Source of the DNA: Terriglobia bacterium
GTDB taxonomy: Bacteria; Acidobacteriota; Thermoanaerobaculia; Thermoanaerobaculales; Thermoanaerobaculaceae
Direction of reading: 5' to 3'
Length of the DNA stretch: 64,000 nt
Assembly: GCA_020073245.1 (NCBI GenBank)
Contig: JAIQFQ010000007.1
Span: 1 to 64,000, forward strand
Each line of letters begins with the position of its first letter. Positions within the stretch are counted from its first letter, which is position 1. Positions 24,830 through 35,242 of this stretch are shown piece by piece. Made by a program: the position numbers and the translations under genes. The notes below the pieces were generated by a model that made no database searches, had not been told where the DNA came from, and saw only the letters and a list, made by a program, of their open reading frames with translations.

Positions 24830-26875
24830 TCAACGGACCTGTTGTGCGAAGTCCCGCGCCAGCGGCCCCACTGCCTTGTCCGTGGCCTGCTCGAGGTTGA
24901 GCTGCGTGTACTCGACCATGGCGCTCCGTGACTGCCCCTTTTGCTGTCCCGTCGCCAGGTCGTACCCAACCAATGTGACTCGCGACGAGTAGGCGACGTC
25001 CTGGCGGCCCATGTAGCTGAGCATCCGTTCACCGACGCGCTGCACACGTGCCAGCACCAGGACTGCTGCCCGGCTCGCCCTCAACGACCGGATCAACTCG
25101 TTCACGGAGGGCTCCCCGTGGGTTCTCAGGAGATCCTCGGACCCTGGCAGCGTGGCAGCATCCAGCGTCTGCAGTCCGGCCGCCTGCAGCTCGGACTGCA
25201 GCAGGCTCGACACGGCGCCCGCGAGCGGCTCCTCACCCACCACGGCAACCGCAACTCCGCTGAGCCCCTGTGCCGGCTGGCGGAGCCCCTCTCCTTGAGA
25301 GATCCCGGAGCTGTCCGCTGCGACGCCTGAGGCGCCTCCCGAGCTTGCCGTCCCGAGCCTCGGGCCAGCGGGTCGCGAGCCGCGACGACGGGCGGACGCC
25401 GCCTGCGATCCTGCGACCTCGCCACCGGTCCCCGGCCCGCCTGCGGCCGTGTCCGGAGCGGACGGCGCGGCCCCTGCAGCACCGGCACCGGCGGCGCTGC
25501 CCACCGCCGCAGGCCCACCCTCCACCGGACTCCCCTGGGTCTCCTGCGTTGCCGTCTCACTGGCCGTCGTGCCGGAGGTCGGCGGCGTCGTGTCCGACTG
25601 CTTTGCGGTCCGAGCCGTGCTCAGCCATGGGAGGTACTGTCTGACGAACGGCGACCGGAGCGCGAAGAAGGCGGAGGCACCCATCGCAACCAGCAGGACG
25701 GCGACCAGCGCGAGAGCCACGAGCGGCGCCCGCGATTTTCTGGTCTGAGGTGCCGACACCGGAACCGGGACGGCCTGCGGGGCGGGCACCAGCGCCGCGG
25801 AAGCGACGATCTCGGCGGGAGCCGGCGCGGGTGGAGGAGGCGGCGCGACCATCGGGGCCGTCCGAGAATCGAGCGACACCGGCGCGGAGACGGCGGGCAG
25901 AGGTGCCGACGGCGCCGCAGCCGCCGCCGACGCGGGGGCGGGGCGGACGCTCGGGGCCTTCCCCGAATCGGCGAGGAGGCTCGTCGGTTGCTCGGACTCG
26001 TCCGACTTTGGCGCGGGACGCATCCCGGCGACACCGACGGTGGTTCCCCGGACACCCGCGGCCGCGAGTAGCTTCTCCAGGTCGCCGGCGAGCTCGTGAC
26101 AGTCCTGGTAGCGCTTCTCGCGGTCCTTGGCGATCATCCGGTTGACGATCCGGCGTGCTTCGGGATCCACGCTGTCGCTGAGGGAGGTGATGTCGGGCGG
26201 CTCCTCCTGGAGGATCTTATGCAGGAGAGCCAGCGGGCTGTCCGCCTGGAACGGCATCCTCCCCGACAGAAGCTCGTAGTAGGTCACGCCGAGCGAGTAG
26301 ATGTCCGTTCGGCGGTCGACGCCTTCCCCCCGGCACTGCTCCGGCGAGAGGTACCCCGGGGTCCCCATGAGCATCCCGGTCGCGGTGAGCTTCGTCGTTG
26401 CGTCCTGCGGCAGCGCGAGGCCGAAGTCGGCGATCTTGAGCAAGCCTTGCTCGTTCACCATGAGGTTGGCCGGTTTGATGTCACGGTGGATGAAACCCTT
26501 GTCGTGGGCCGCACCGAGGCCGTTGGCAGCCTGCAGCATGTATTGCGCTGCCCTCGGGTTTCCGATCCTGCCCTCCTCGCGGACCATCGCCAGGAGAGAC
26601 TTGCCGGTGACGTACTCCATGACGAAGTAGTGCCGCCCGTTGTCCTCGCCGATGTAGAAGATCTGGATGATGTTGGGGTGGGAAAGCCCGGCGGCGGCCT
26701 GCGCCTCCCGCACGAACCGGGCCACGAACGTCGGATCCTGCGAGAGGTGCTCGCCAAGAAGCTTGATCGCCACAAAACGGTTCAGCGACTCCTCATGGGC
26801 CTTGTAAACCACGCCCATGCCGCCGCGGCCCAGTTCAGAAACGATCGTGTAGTGCCCGATCCTGGAGGCCGACAT
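24830..26875 (-). CDS. Membrane Ser/Thr protein kinase with extracytoplasmic C-terminus
   Basis: Hanks-type kinase, 681 aa. Kinase domain 1-270: LGRGGMGVVYKA (ATP loop), AIKLL (Lys), HRDIKPANL (catalytic), ADFGLA (DFG) and GTPGYLSPEQ. A Pro/Ala-rich linker (about 285-390) leads to one membrane helix (LVALALVAVLLVAMGASAFF), a low-complexity stretch and a folded C-terminal domain (about 540-681, from GVAVAVVGEE) that would lie outside the cytoplasm. That domain resembles the alpha/beta part of CsgG/LpoB-like proteins in pattern only (inference), notable since a CsgG-like protein is encoded immediately upstream. Confidence 0.9.
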   Translation of the reverse strand: MSASRIGHYTIVSELGRGGMGVVYKAHEESLNRFVAIKLLGEHLSQDPTFVARFVREAQAAAGLSHPNIIQIFYIGEDNGRHYFVMEYVTGKSLLAMVREEGRIGNPRAAQYMLQAANGLGAAHDKGFIHRDIKPANLMVNEQGLLKIADFGLALPQDATTKLTATGMLMGTPGYLSPEQCRGEGVDRRTDIYSLGVTYYELLSGRMPFQADSPLALLHKILQEEPPDITSLSDSVDPEARRIVNRMIAKDREKRYQDCHELAGDLEKLLAAAGVRGTTVGVAGMRPAPKSDESEQPTSLLADSGKAPSVRPAPASAAAAAPSAPLPAVSAPVSLDSRTAPMVAPPPPPAPAPAEIVASAALVPAPQAVPVPVSAPQTRKSRAPLVALALVAVLLVAMGASAFFALRSPFVRQYLPWLSTARTAKQSDTTPPTSGTTASETATQETQGSPVEGGPAAVGSAAGAGAAGAAPSAPDTAAGGPGTGGEVAGSQAASARRRGSRPAGPRLGTASSGGASGVAADSSGISQGEGLRQPAQGLSGVAVAVVGEEPLAGAVSSLLQSELQAAGLQTLDAATLPGSEDLLRTHGEPSVNELIRSLRASRAAVLVLARVQRVGERMLSYMGRQDVAYSSRVTLVGYDLATGQQKGQSRSAMVEYTQLNLEQATDKAVGPLARDFAQQVR

Positions 26876-27040
26876 TTTTCGACTACCTCCTCCGCTCGAA
26901 CCGACGGTCGCTGCCCCTCGGGGCCACGGCGTCAGGCCAGGCTTTCGTCTTCTCCAACACTAGAGTCCCAGCTCGGCCGTCAGCCACCCCGACCCCGAGG
27001 CCAACAAGGGCTGACGGCGCGCACGCGCCCGACCGGCTCG

Positions 27041-27955
27041 TCAGGGCAACTTCACCATCATTCCCTTCCTGACCGCCCCAGCATTGCCGCTCTTGACGGT
27101 GCAGATCGAGAGCTTCTCCTTGACCTGGCTCACCTGCAACCGGGCCACCTCGTTGACGCTCGAGTCGAGCACCTCGCCGGTTTCCGGGTCACGGACTATG
27201 TTCGCCTCGCCGGCAACGAACTCCTGTCCCTCGGACACGCCCTCACGGGACCCGCGGTTCACGTAGACCTTGCCGCCGGCCACCTGGGCGACGGTCGCCG
27301 TCCAGGGGATCTTGGGCAGCTGCGCGATCATGAAGTCCACGGCGTCCTTGCAAGCGGCGGTGACGGCCTTGCCGACATTGTCCTTCTGGTAGCCGCCCGC
27401 GTCAGCCCCGAACCCAGCCCCGCTGTATCCGATGTCGAGGCCCTTCTTGGTCGAGACGCCCGTCACGCTCTTGGACGCCATCACCTGGCCCGTCGTGGAG
27501 TCGACGATGTAGATGGTGGCGTTGACCTCGCCCTTCCCACCCGCGCCGCCGATCCTGAACCCACCCACCGACACACCGCCGTGACCTCCGGCCGTGCTGT
27601 CTTGAACGTGCGTGATCGCCCCCTTGACAAGAAGCTGCGCCGGCGTCATCTGGCCGGTCACCGGTGCCTTGGATCCGCCCGCGGCTCGTCCGGACGCCGC
27701 AAAGTCCTGCTCGGCCATGGCTTCCTGCCGCATGTCCTTCTCGCCCAGGACGATGAACTTGCCCGTCTGGTTGAGAAGGTCGGTCAGGATGGTGCCCCAC
27801 GCGTCTCCGATCTCCCACTGCCCATGCCAACCGGCCCTGTTCTCGAACTTGCTCACCGTGATCGAGTACCGAAGGCCGCCTGCCTGCGCGGCAGCCATGA
27901 CCGGTAGCGACAGAGCCAAAGCGAACAACCCAACGACCTCAATGCTCCGCTTCAT
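27041..27955 (-). CDS. CsgG-like secreted protein
   Basis: 304 aa. Signal peptide (IEVVGLFALALSLPVMAAAQA) without a lipobox cysteine, so unlike true CsgG it is probably not a lipoprotein. The body has the CsgG pattern: ITVSKFENRA, WGTILTDLLNQTGKFIVLGE, LVKGAITHV, and IVDSTTGQVMAS with a Gly-rich loop. A C-terminal beta domain (VYVNRGSREGVSEGQEF) resembles the SH3-like or FlgT-C region. I took ATG 27955 because AAGGGGG is 7 bases upstream; ATG 27961 is too close to it. A strong promoter lies at 27991-28019. Confidence 0.82.
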   Translation of the reverse strand: MKRSIEVVGLFALALSLPVMAAAQAGGLRYSITVSKFENRAGWHGQWEIGDAWGTILTDLLNQTGKFIVLGEKDMRQEAMAEQDFAASGRAAGGSKAPVTGQMTPAQLLVKGAITHVQDSTAGGHGGVSVGGFRIGGAGGKGEVNATIYIVDSTTGQVMASKSVTGVSTKKGLDIGYSGAGFGADAGGYQKDNVGKAVTAACKDAVDFMIAQLPKIPWTATVAQVAGGKVYVNRGSREGVSEGQEFVAGEANIVRDPETGEVLDSSVNEVARLQVSQVKEKLSICTVKSGNAGAVRKGMMVKLP

Positions 27956-27990
27956 GGTCATTCCCCCTTTTGACGTCCGCTACTGAGTCT

Positions 27991-28019
27991 ATGTTACGTG
28001 GCGCGCAAAGACCTGTCAA
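27991..28019 (-). promoter_or_regulatory. Sigma-70 promoter of the CsgG-like gene
   Basis: On the minus strand TTGACA (28014-28019), 17 bases, TAACAT (27991-27996). Start expected near 27984, leaving a leader of about 30 bases. Confidence 0.65.
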
Positions 28020-28103
28020 ACGGATGCTCGGCTAGGAAAGATACCGCATTTTGGGAGGCAAGACCGCTCCGCCGAGACTCCCTGGCGCCCCGATGCGGTC
28101 GAG

Positions 28104-28139
28104 GAAAGAAGAAGGGCCCCGCGCGGGAACGCGGGGCCC
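28104..28139 (-). terminator. Rho-independent terminator after maeB
   Basis: A 10-base-pair stem GGGCCCCGCG (28114-28123) with CGCGGGGCCC (28130-28139), loop of 6. Read on the minus strand it is followed by TTCTTCTTTCC. It lies 25 bases after the maeB stop. Confidence 0.85.
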
Positions 28140-28163
28140 GGGAAGGTCGACTCCTCCCAGCGA

Positions 28164-30485
28164 TTACTTCTTCTTGCCGGTCTTGGGGGTCTTGCCGGCA
28201 GGCTGGTCCCAGCGGCCCTCGGCCATGCTCTGTGCCTTGAGAACGCACATGGCGGTCATGTTCACGATGTCCGAGACCTCGACGCCGCGCTGGAGCACGT
28301 GAACCGCGGCGTTGACGCCGCACAGGATCGGGCCGATGGTTTCGACCTTGCCGAGTCGCCACAGCAGCTTGTACGCGATGTTGGCGGACTCGAGATCGGG
28401 GCAGATGAGGACGTTCGCGTCGCCCTGGATCTTCGACAGCGGGTAGGTCTCTTGCGCGATCGAGGGCTCCACCGCGGTGTCCGCCTGCATCTCGCCGTCG
28501 ATCACCAGGTCGGGCCAGCGCTCATGGACGATCTCGACGGCGCGCCGCACCTTGGTGGTGTTGGCGTCGGTGTTGGAACCGAAGTTGGAGTACGAGAGCA
28601 TCGCGATCTTCGGCTCGACCTGGAAGTAGTTCTTGGCGACCTCGGCGGTGCAAAACGCGATGTCCGCCAGCTCCTCGGCGGTCGGGTTGAGGTTGACGGT
28701 GGTGTCCGCGATGAAAACCATCCGGTCCTCGAAGAGCAGCAGGTAGACGCCCGCGGCCCGCGACACCGGACCCAGGGTATGGTGGACCTGCAACGTCGGC
28801 CGGATCGTGTCCGGATAGTGCATCGTCAGGCCCGAGATCAGCCCGTCCGCATCGCGCTCACGCACCATCATGTTGCCGAAGTAGACGGGGTCCTTGAGCG
28901 TCTTGGCGGCGTCTTCGGGAGCCAGGCCCCGACGCCACCGCATCTCGTGGAACTTCTTCACGTATGCGCCGAACTTCGGGTACGAGGCCGGGTCCACCAC
29001 CTCCACCTTGTCCTTCGGGACCTCGTACTCCCTGAGGAGCGGCTCGATGGCGGCCTTGGCCCCGACCAGGACGGGCGTGCAGATCCCATCATCCACGAGG
29101 ATCTTCGCGGCGCGCACGATCTTCGGGTGCTCGCCCTCGGCGAAGACGATCCGCTTCGGATCGGCCTTGGCCTTGTCCATCACCACGTGCATGACGCGGC
29201 GGATGCGCGACAGCCGCGACTCGAGTTCGCGGATGTAGTCTTCCTTGGAGGTCCACGGTTTGGCCGCGATCCCCGCCTTGATCGCCGCCTCGGCGACTGC
29301 GGGTGCCTCCCACAACAGGACCCTGTAGTCGAACGGCTTCGGGATCAGGTACTCGCGGCCGAACTTGAACGGCTTTCCGCCGTAGGCGCGGATCACCGAG
29401 TCGGGGACGTCCTCCTTGGCCAGGTTGGCGAGGGCGCGCACGGCGCCCATCTTCATCTCCTCGGTGATAGCGCTCGCCCGCACGTCGAGGGCGCCGCGGA
29501 AGATGAACGGGAATCCGAGGACGTTGTTGACCTGATTGGGGTAGTCCGAGCGGCCGGTGGCCATGATCACGTCCTTGCGGGCTCCCACGGCGAGCTCATA
29601 GGTGATCTCCGGGTCGGGGTTCGCCATCGCGAACACGATCGGGTCCTCGGCCATGGTGCGCAGCATCTCAGGCGTCACGAGGTTGGGGCCGGAAACGCCG
29701 ACAAATGCGTCCGCGCCCCGCAAGACCTCGGCGAGCGTGCGGGCGTCGGTGTCCTGGGCGAACTGCTCCTTGTAGGGGTTCATCCCCTCCTTGCGTCCCT
29801 TGTAGATGACGCCCTTGGTGTCCACGAAATACAGGTTGGAGCGTTTGACGCCGAGGTTCAGGTACAGCTTGGCGCACGCGATCCCCGCCGCCCCCGCCCC
29901 GCAGAAGACGACCTTCACGTCGCCGATCTTCTTGCCCACGACCTCGAGACCGTTGAGGAACGCGGCGCCGGAGATGATCGCCGTGCCGTGCTGGTCGTCG
30001 TGGAAGACCGGGATCTTCATGGTCTTCTTGAGTGTCTCCTCGATGTAGAAGCACTCGGGCGCCTTGATGTCCTCGAGGTTGATCCCGCCCAGCGTCGGCT
30101 CGATCAGCTGGCAGAACTTGATCACGTCATCGGGGTTGTGGCTTTCGACCTCGATGTCGAACACGTCGATGTCAGCGAAGCGTTTGAAGAGGACGCCCTT
30201 GCCCTCCATCACGGGCTTGCCGGCCATCGCGCCGATGTCGCCGAGGCCCAGCACCGCGGTTCCGTTCGAGATCACCGCCACGAGGTTCCCCTTGTTGGTG
30301 TACTCGTACGCCAGCGCCGGGTCGCGCTCGATCTCTCGGCACGGCTCCGCCACGCCGGGGGTGTACGCCATCGAGAGGTCGCGCGCCGTCAGGCACGGCT
30401 TCGTCGGCACGACCGACACCTTGCCGTGGCGTTTCCCCGTGTGGTACGCGAGCGATTCCTCGCGAGTGACCCTTCCTGAACTCAT
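28164..30485 (-). CDS. maeB: NADP-dependent malic enzyme fused to a phosphotransacetylase-like domain
   Basis: Oxidative decarboxylation of malate to pyruvate, NADP-linked (MaeB type). Residues 1-430: malic enzyme N-terminal domain ([29 protein letters not shown]) and NAD-binding domain ([14 protein letters not shown]). Residues about 430-773: PTA_PTB-like domain ([38 protein letters not shown]), regulatory in known enzymes. 773 aa, normal for the fused form. The start is ATG 30485 with AAGGAGG 6 bases upstream; a longer frame begins 30 bases earlier. A KKK-rich C-terminus follows. Monocistronic, with terminator. Confidence 0.95.
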   Translation of the reverse strand: MSSGRVTREESLAYHTGKRHGKVSVVPTKPCLTARDLSMAYTPGVAEPCREIERDPALAYEYTNKGNLVAVISNGTAVLGLGDIGAMAGKPVMEGKGVLFKRFADIDVFDIEVESHNPDDVIKFCQLIEPTLGGINLEDIKAPECFYIEETLKKTMKIPVFHDDQHGTAIISGAAFLNGLEVVGKKIGDVKVVFCGAGAAGIACAKLYLNLGVKRSNLYFVDTKGVIYKGRKEGMNPYKEQFAQDTDARTLAEVLRGADAFVGVSGPNLVTPEMLRTMAEDPIVFAMANPDPEITYELAVGARKDVIMATGRSDYPNQVNNVLGFPFIFRGALDVRASAITEEMKMGAVRALANLAKEDVPDSVIRAYGGKPFKFGREYLIPKPFDYRVLLWEAPAVAEAAIKAGIAAKPWTSKEDYIRELESRLSRIRRVMHVVMDKAKADPKRIVFAEGEHPKIVRAAKILVDDGICTPVLVGAKAAIEPLLREYEVPKDKVEVVDPASYPKFGAYVKKFHEMRWRRGLAPEDAAKTLKDPVYFGNMMVRERDADGLISGLTMHYPDTIRPTLQVHHTLGPVSRAAGVYLLLFEDRMVFIADTTVNLNPTAEELADIAFCTAEVAKNYFQVEPKIAMLSYSNFGSNTDANTTKVRRAVEIVHERWPDLVIDGEMQADTAVEPSIAQETYPLSKIQGDANVLICPDLESANIAYKLLWRLGKVETIGPILCGVNAAVHVLQRGVEVSDIVNMTAMCVLKAQSMAEGRWDQPAGKTPKTGKKK

Positions 30486-30578
30486 GACAGCCTCCTTGCC
30501 CTTTCGGGGTTGCAAATGAACAAATTCACAAAGTCATCCTACGGCTTCGCCGGGCCCGGCGCAAGGCCGGACGCACAA

Positions 30579-30673
30579 CGTGGTCTGTGGCCCGTGGTCC
30601 GCAAGAAAGGCGACAGCAACGAGGTCACAAAAGAGTCTCCAGTGGGACGACTGACCACGGACCACTGACCACG
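30579..30673. repeat. GTGGTC-word palindromic element at the ddl 3' end
   Basis: Left arm CGTGGTCTGTGGCCCGTGGT (30579 on) pairs with the right arm CTGACCACGGACCACTGACC (30651 on); about 20 of 23 positions match. It sits between the ddl stop (30681) and the maeB start on the minus strand. A similar word-built palindrome is at 62011-62134. Confidence 0.6.
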
Positions 30674-30680
30674 CCGCTTC

Positions 30681-31799
30681 TCAGCGGGCACGTTCCAAGA
30701 GCGGCCTGAGCGCGGCCTCTGCGAACCGCTGACGCCGCGCGCGGCGAGTCAGAGCCAGTGTGATCAAACGGTCCAGCAACTCCGGGTAGCTCACCCCGGA
30801 GAGCCCCAGCAGACGCGGGTACATGGAGATCGAGGTGAACCCTGGGATCGAGTTGAGTTCGCTGATGAGGAAACGGTTGTTGCGGGTGTCGAGCAGGAAG
30901 TCCGCACGGGCCATCCCCTCGCAGCCGAGCGCCGCAAACCCAGCCAGCGCGAGCCGCTGCACCTGGGCGATCTGTGCGGGCTCGAGCGGCGCGGGCGCCA
31001 GAAGCCGGCACGCGTCGTCAAGGTACTTGTCCGCGTAGTCGTAGAACTCGTGCCCCGGCACGATCTCGCCCGGCACCGACGCCACGGAAGGATTTCCCTC
31101 GAGCACCGCCACCTCGATCTCGCGCGCCGGGATCCCCTCCTCCACGATCAAGAGGTCGTCGTAGCCCAACGCCAGTTCGATCGCCGGGGCAAGCGTGGTC
31201 ACGTCCTTGACCTTGCTGATTCCAACGGAGGAGCCCATCCTCGACGGCTTGACGAATACCGGCAGGCGGAGCGCCAGGCACCGCGCCTCGCACCGGATTC
31301 GCTCGGCCTCCCACTGCGCGGCCGTGATGGCCTCGAATCGGGGGGTCGGGAGTCCGGCCTCCATGAAGAGCCGCTTGGAGAGCACCTTGTCCATGGTCAC
31401 GGCGCTTGCCGCAACGCCACAGCCGGTGTACGGCACGCCGAGCATCTCGCACAGGCCCTGCACCGTGCCGTCCTCGCCGAATGGGCCGTGGAGGATGGGG
31501 ACAACGACGTCCACGGCGCGGTCGACCAGCCGCGGGTCCAGGCCGAGGCTACCCTCGAACTGCACGACCTGGTCGGGCCGGCCGCCGCTCGACCTGAGCA
31601 CGCGGTCGGCCGTGGCCGCGTCGGCCCATCGTCCGGCCCGATCGATGGCCATGGGAACGATGTCGTACCGGTTCAGGTCGAGGGCACCCGCGACCGAACG
31701 GGCGGAAACGACGGAGACCTCGTGCTCGCCCGAGCGGCCCCCGAACACGAGTCCGACTCGCAACCGGTCAGCCACGGCCGCGGACCCCTTTCTGCCCAT
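30681..31799 (-). CDS. ddl: D-alanine--D-alanine ligase
   Basis: Joins two D-Ala with ATP for peptidoglycan. N-terminal [17 protein letters not shown] is the family signature. The ATP-grasp part shows [49 protein letters not shown] and [11 protein letters not shown], with [15 protein letters not shown] at the metal and D-Ala site. 372 aa. The 3-base stop-to-start spacing with the HAD gene suggests cotranscription. Confidence 0.95.
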   Translation of the reverse strand: MGRKGSAAVADRLRVGLVFGGRSGEHEVSVVSARSVAGALDLNRYDIVPMAIDRAGRWADAATADRVLRSSGGRPDQVVQFEGSLGLDPRLVDRAVDVVVPILHGPFGEDGTVQGLCEMLGVPYTGCGVAASAVTMDKVLSKRLFMEAGLPTPRFEAITAAQWEAERIRCEARCLALRLPVFVKPSRMGSSVGISKVKDVTTLAPAIELALGYDDLLIVEEGIPAREIEVAVLEGNPSVASVPGEIVPGHEFYDYADKYLDDACRLLAPAPLEPAQIAQVQRLALAGFAALGCEGMARADFLLDTRNNRFLISELNSIPGFTSISMYPRLLGLSGVSYPELLDRLITLALTRRARRQRFAEAALRPLLERAR

Positions 31800-31805
31800 G
31801 CACGC

Positions 31806-32528
31806 TCATCGCTCGCCCTCCCCGGGTACGGGAGCATCGTAGCGCCACCCGCGGCCGTTGTCCTCAAGCCAGCCCAGGAGGGCGCGGAGCGCCGGGAGAA
31901 CGGCCGTCGCGCCCGCATCCAAGAGGCTCTGGGCGGCAGCCGGGTCCGACTGCACGCCAACCATCGGCGCTCCAACGGCCAGCGCCGCGGCGACGTCGAC
32001 CTCCATGTCCCCGATCACGAGCGCCTCGGCCGGCTCCACCCCGAAACCGCGCAGGACCGGGAGCAAAGCGCCGGGATCGGGCTTGCGCACCCCGTACGTG
32101 TCCGGCCCGACGACGACCGCCACGTGCTGCGCGAGGCCGACGTGTCGGAGCCATTCCCGAGACAGATCCTCGTACTTGTTGGATACGACGGCGACCTTGC
32201 CGCCTGTGCGCTTCGAGACGAGCGCGAGCACGTCCGCAGCGTGGGGGAGCGCCGGCGTGCGCTCCAGGTACGTGGAGCGATAGTGGTCGCTGAAGCGTGC
32301 ACCGACGGCACGGACGATCGCCTCACCGGGTTGAGCGCCCACGGCGTCCCGCACGAGCGCGGCCGCGCCTCGGCCCACGTGGCCCCGAACCCAGGCGAGG
32401 TCGAACTCGGGCAGGCCCTCCTCGCGGAGCGCCGCATCGAGAGCGTATTGGATGCCCTCGAACGAGTCGGCGAGCGTGCCGTCGAGGTCGAACAGGAGCG
32501 CGGCCGGCACAAGCTTCCTCGCGGTCAT
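31806..32528 (-). CDS. HAD family hydrolase (phosphoglycolate phosphatase-like)
   Basis: 240 aa from ATG 32528, which overlaps the TGA of the upstream gene (ATGA). HAD motif [13 protein letters not shown] with the nucleophile and acid/base Asp, motif II VVSNK, Lys in VRKPDPGAL, and motif [15 protein letters not shown]. The C1 helical cap is of the Gph/PGP type. The substrate is not defined; phosphoglycolate or pyrophosphate-like small substrates are typical of the group. Confidence 0.87.
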   Translation of the reverse strand: MTARKLVPAALLFDLDGTLADSFEGIQYALDAALREEGLPEFDLAWVRGHVGRGAAALVRDAVGAQPGEAIVRAVGARFSDHYRSTYLERTPALPHAADVLALVSKRTGGKVAVVSNKYEDLSREWLRHVGLAQHVAVVVGPDTYGVRKPDPGALLPVLRGFGVEPAEALVIGDMEVDVAAALAVGAPMVGVQSDPAAAQSLLDAGATAVLPALRALLGWLEDNGRGWRYDAPVPGEGER

Positions 32529-34999
32529 CGAGGCTCCGGCATCGGGGGCCGCCAACCCTTCGGCACGGCGCGGCTCGGCATCGCGTCCGGGAGAACGTGC
32601 GACGACAGGCCGGTGCGTCCGTCAACCATCGAGACGTACGGGATCACCATGGCGCCACCGTCGTGCCCAACGACTTCGACCTCGACCCTCCCGTCGTTGA
32701 CCTCCGCCTCGAGCAAGACGTGTACGTGACCGAAGCGAGGGAGCTCGAGCTCGCGCTTCTCAATTTCCCTGCCTCCCGCCTCGAACACTTCATACCGTAC
32801 CCGAACGGGTAGCTTGCTCCAGGATGCGACACCGACGCTCGCCTTCGACACGCTGCTTCTCGTGACATGGCTGAAGACGGCCTTGTCGCCCGGCCGGAGC
32901 GCCGCCGAGGGCCCAACGCCCCCCATCCACTCCTCCACCCGCAACCGATCGGAGCGAGTGACCGCGTTGAAGGTTCGGGCGAGGACGAAAAAATCGCACG
33001 CGCCGGCTTCGCATTCCCCCGCGTTCCCCGTCGCGTAGAGGAGAAGCGCCCCGAAGTTGCCCGCCGCTCGAAAGCGGGGCAGTGCAAGGATGTCTGGCAC
33101 GCTGAGGACCTGCCCGGCCGCGAGGTTGGTGATGACCACCGGCCCGCTGGAGTTGTCTTTCCCGGTCGGCAGGAACTGGGCCGCGACGCCAAGCGGGTGC
33201 TTTTGTCGGTTGATGATGACGAGGTCGGTCCGCCAGACGGCGCCTCTGTATCCCACCACGTGTGCGGCCTGCGGCACCATGTACCATGGCGCATGCCCCG
33301 CGCTGGGTCCGAGTGCCGTCGGCGGCAGAAGCTCGAGGGGTGGAAGCTGCGATGCGGACGCCGGGGCCGTGCCCTCCGCCGGCTCACTTCTGCCCATGAC
33401 CCCGATCACGACGGCGAGCGGCACGCCCTGGCGTTCCACACGGTGAAACACGGGCTTGTCCGGGAATCGCTTGTCGTTCCCGTCGCGCGTCGTCGTTATG
33501 AAGAAGTCGACATCGCCGCGTCTCGCGTCGGCCGTTTCGACGTTCACGAAACGTCCCGGGGCGCGCGTGCTGTGCTCCACGTAATAGCCGGTCAGGAACG
33601 AGGCGGACGGGTTGCCGACGCGGAGCCGACTGCCCGCAGGAGGCTTGACGTTTCTCATCACCCACTCGACCGCTTCCTTCAAGGACGAGCCCCAGTAGTC
33701 GGTCTCGAACCGGCCGGCCGCCCCGGGCAGGCCGCCGGCCACCAGGCGGTTGAAGTAGACGGACTGGTACGGGTGAAGGCTCACCATGTCAGCGAGCCCA
33801 AGCACCATCCCCCACCCCACCGGCAACGCGATCGCCCACCTGAGCCAGACCCGGGACGCCTCCTCGCGGAGAGCCGACACCGACACGCCGACCAGCACGA
33901 CGAACGGCACGATGGCGAACAACAGGTGGCGGATTCCGTCGTAGATGACGGTTCTCTGCACCACAACGAGAGCCACCGGGCCGACTGACGCAGCCACGAG
34001 GATCAACCAGTCCGGGTCTTTCAGCCTCCAGAGGCACCGCGGGCGTCCGAGCACGGCACCGACAAAAGCGATGATCAGGGCGAAGAGGAGAAAATCGGGA
34101 AGGGTCAACGCCAACCAGGTCGGGACGTAGGAACGCGGAAGGTCGTGCGAGTTGATCAACCTCCCTGCGAACAGCACCGTCCCGCTCCAGCTGTACTTGG
34201 AGAAGGTGTGCCAGGCCTCCAGGGGGTGGCGGAACGGCGAGACGAGCGCGTACGGCCAGAACAGGCACATCACGGCCCAGGCGAGCACGGGGATCGGCGC
34301 GACCTTCAGCAGTGGGCGCAAGCCGCCAGCCCACCCTACCGGTTGCTTCGAACCGTGGCGCTCCCAGAGCCTTGCGCCGTACGCCAGCGCGACGGCGCCA
34401 GCAAGGAGGCCGAAGAGGATCACTCCCCCGATGCGAATCGCAAGCGTGAGACCGATGGCAACGGAGGCCTTCACCGTCAGAGACCTTGGGAGGTCCCAGA
34501 AGTGGCGGCGCACGGCGACGATGTAGTACACGGCCGCGAGGTACGTGGCGGCGAACGGGATATCCTTGGGGTTGTTGAACATGTGACCGTAGTAGAGCGG
34601 CGTCAGCGTGAGGAATGTGGCAGCCGCCAAGCCGGCCGTCTGACCTCCAAGCAGCGCACCCAGCCTGTACGCGAACACGATCCCCACCAGCCCGAAGAGA
34701 GCGATGACGAGGTGGCGGCTTTCGTACATGCCGAGCGGGAAGACGGCTTCGCCGATCGCCGCGCAGATCTCGTAGAACCCCCCGTAGAAACGCATGTACT
34801 CGTCGGTGAGCGCGAGCTGGACCTGCCCACCGCTGAGGTAGAAGTCTTTCAGCTCCATGCTGTAGCTCTTGCCGGATTCCTCGTCCCAGGTGACGCCATA
34901 CCGGCGCACGGTCCCGAGCACGACAAGGACCAGGACGATGAGCATGAGCACCGCGGGCCGGGCGAGTACGCGAGCGCGCACAGAACCCCCGCTCGCCAT
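32525..34999 (-). CDS. Large membrane protein, GT-C glycosyltransferase-like, with C-terminal beta domain
   Basis: 824 aa. The N-terminal half has about ten membrane helices with the GT-C motif TWDEE in the first periplasmic loop (about residue 40) and FNNPKDIPFA in a second. Such proteins transfer sugars from polyprenyl-phosphate donors in the periplasm. From about 480 on, the protein is soluble-looking and beta-rich, with paired repeats that suggest two sandwich domains. Catalysis on the far side of the membrane is inference from the family. The start is ATG 34999 (GTG at 35002 is also in frame). Coupled to the HAD and ddl genes downstream. Confidence 0.78.
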   Translation of the reverse strand: MASGGSVRARVLARPAVLMLIVLVLVVLGTVRRYGVTWDEESGKSYSMELKDFYLSGGQVQLALTDEYMRFYGGFYEICAAIGEAVFPLGMYESRHLVIALFGLVGIVFAYRLGALLGGQTAGLAAATFLTLTPLYYGHMFNNPKDIPFAATYLAAVYYIVAVRRHFWDLPRSLTVKASVAIGLTLAIRIGGVILFGLLAGAVALAYGARLWERHGSKQPVGWAGGLRPLLKVAPIPVLAWAVMCLFWPYALVSPFRHPLEAWHTFSKYSWSGTVLFAGRLINSHDLPRSYVPTWLALTLPDFLLFALIIAFVGAVLGRPRCLWRLKDPDWLILVAASVGPVALVVVQRTVIYDGIRHLLFAIVPFVVLVGVSVSALREEASRVWLRWAIALPVGWGMVLGLADMVSLHPYQSVYFNRLVAGGLPGAAGRFETDYWGSSLKEAVEWVMRNVKPPAGSRLRVGNPSASFLTGYYVEHSTRAPGRFVNVETADARRGDVDFFITTTRDGNDKRFPDKPVFHRVERQGVPLAVVIGVMGRSEPAEGTAPASASQLPPLELLPPTALGPSAGHAPWYMVPQAAHVVGYRGAVWRTDLVIINRQKHPLGVAAQFLPTGKDNSSGPVVITNLAAGQVLSVPDILALPRFRAAGNFGALLLYATGNAGECEAGACDFFVLARTFNAVTRSDRLRVEEWMGGVGPSAALRPGDKAVFSHVTRSSVSKASVGVASWSKLPVRVRYEVFEAGGREIEKRELELPRFGHVHVLLEAEVNDGRVEVEVVGHDGGAMVIPYVSMVDGRTGLSSHVLPDAMPSRAVPKGWRPPMPEPR

Positions 35000-35045
35000 C
35001 ACCGTCGGCCGCGCCGGGCTGGGGGTTCTTGGGCGGACCTAAGTC

Positions 35046-35151
35046 CGCGCGGGGGTTTCTGCCGATGTGCAGGGGAGCGATCCCCGAAAACCGCACGCGC
35101 GGCCCGAGCCGCCCTGATGAACCGAGGCGCCAGAAACAGAACCCCCGCGCG
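35046..35151. repeat. Inverted repeat in a divergent promoter region
   Basis: CGCGCGGGGGTT (35046-35057) and AACCCCCGCGCG (35140-35151) form a perfect 12-base inverted repeat with an 82-base spacer, between two divergent membrane-protein genes. A second GGGGGTTCT stands at about 35022. No clear promoter boxes were found in this gap of about 240 bases. Confidence 0.6.
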
Positions 35152-35242
35152 ACCGTGGTCCATGGCCGCAGAGAATAGCAAAACCTCGTCGCAGGGGCGT
35201 TGGGCAGACCCGGGCTGTCGCATTCGGTAAACTACGCGGACG

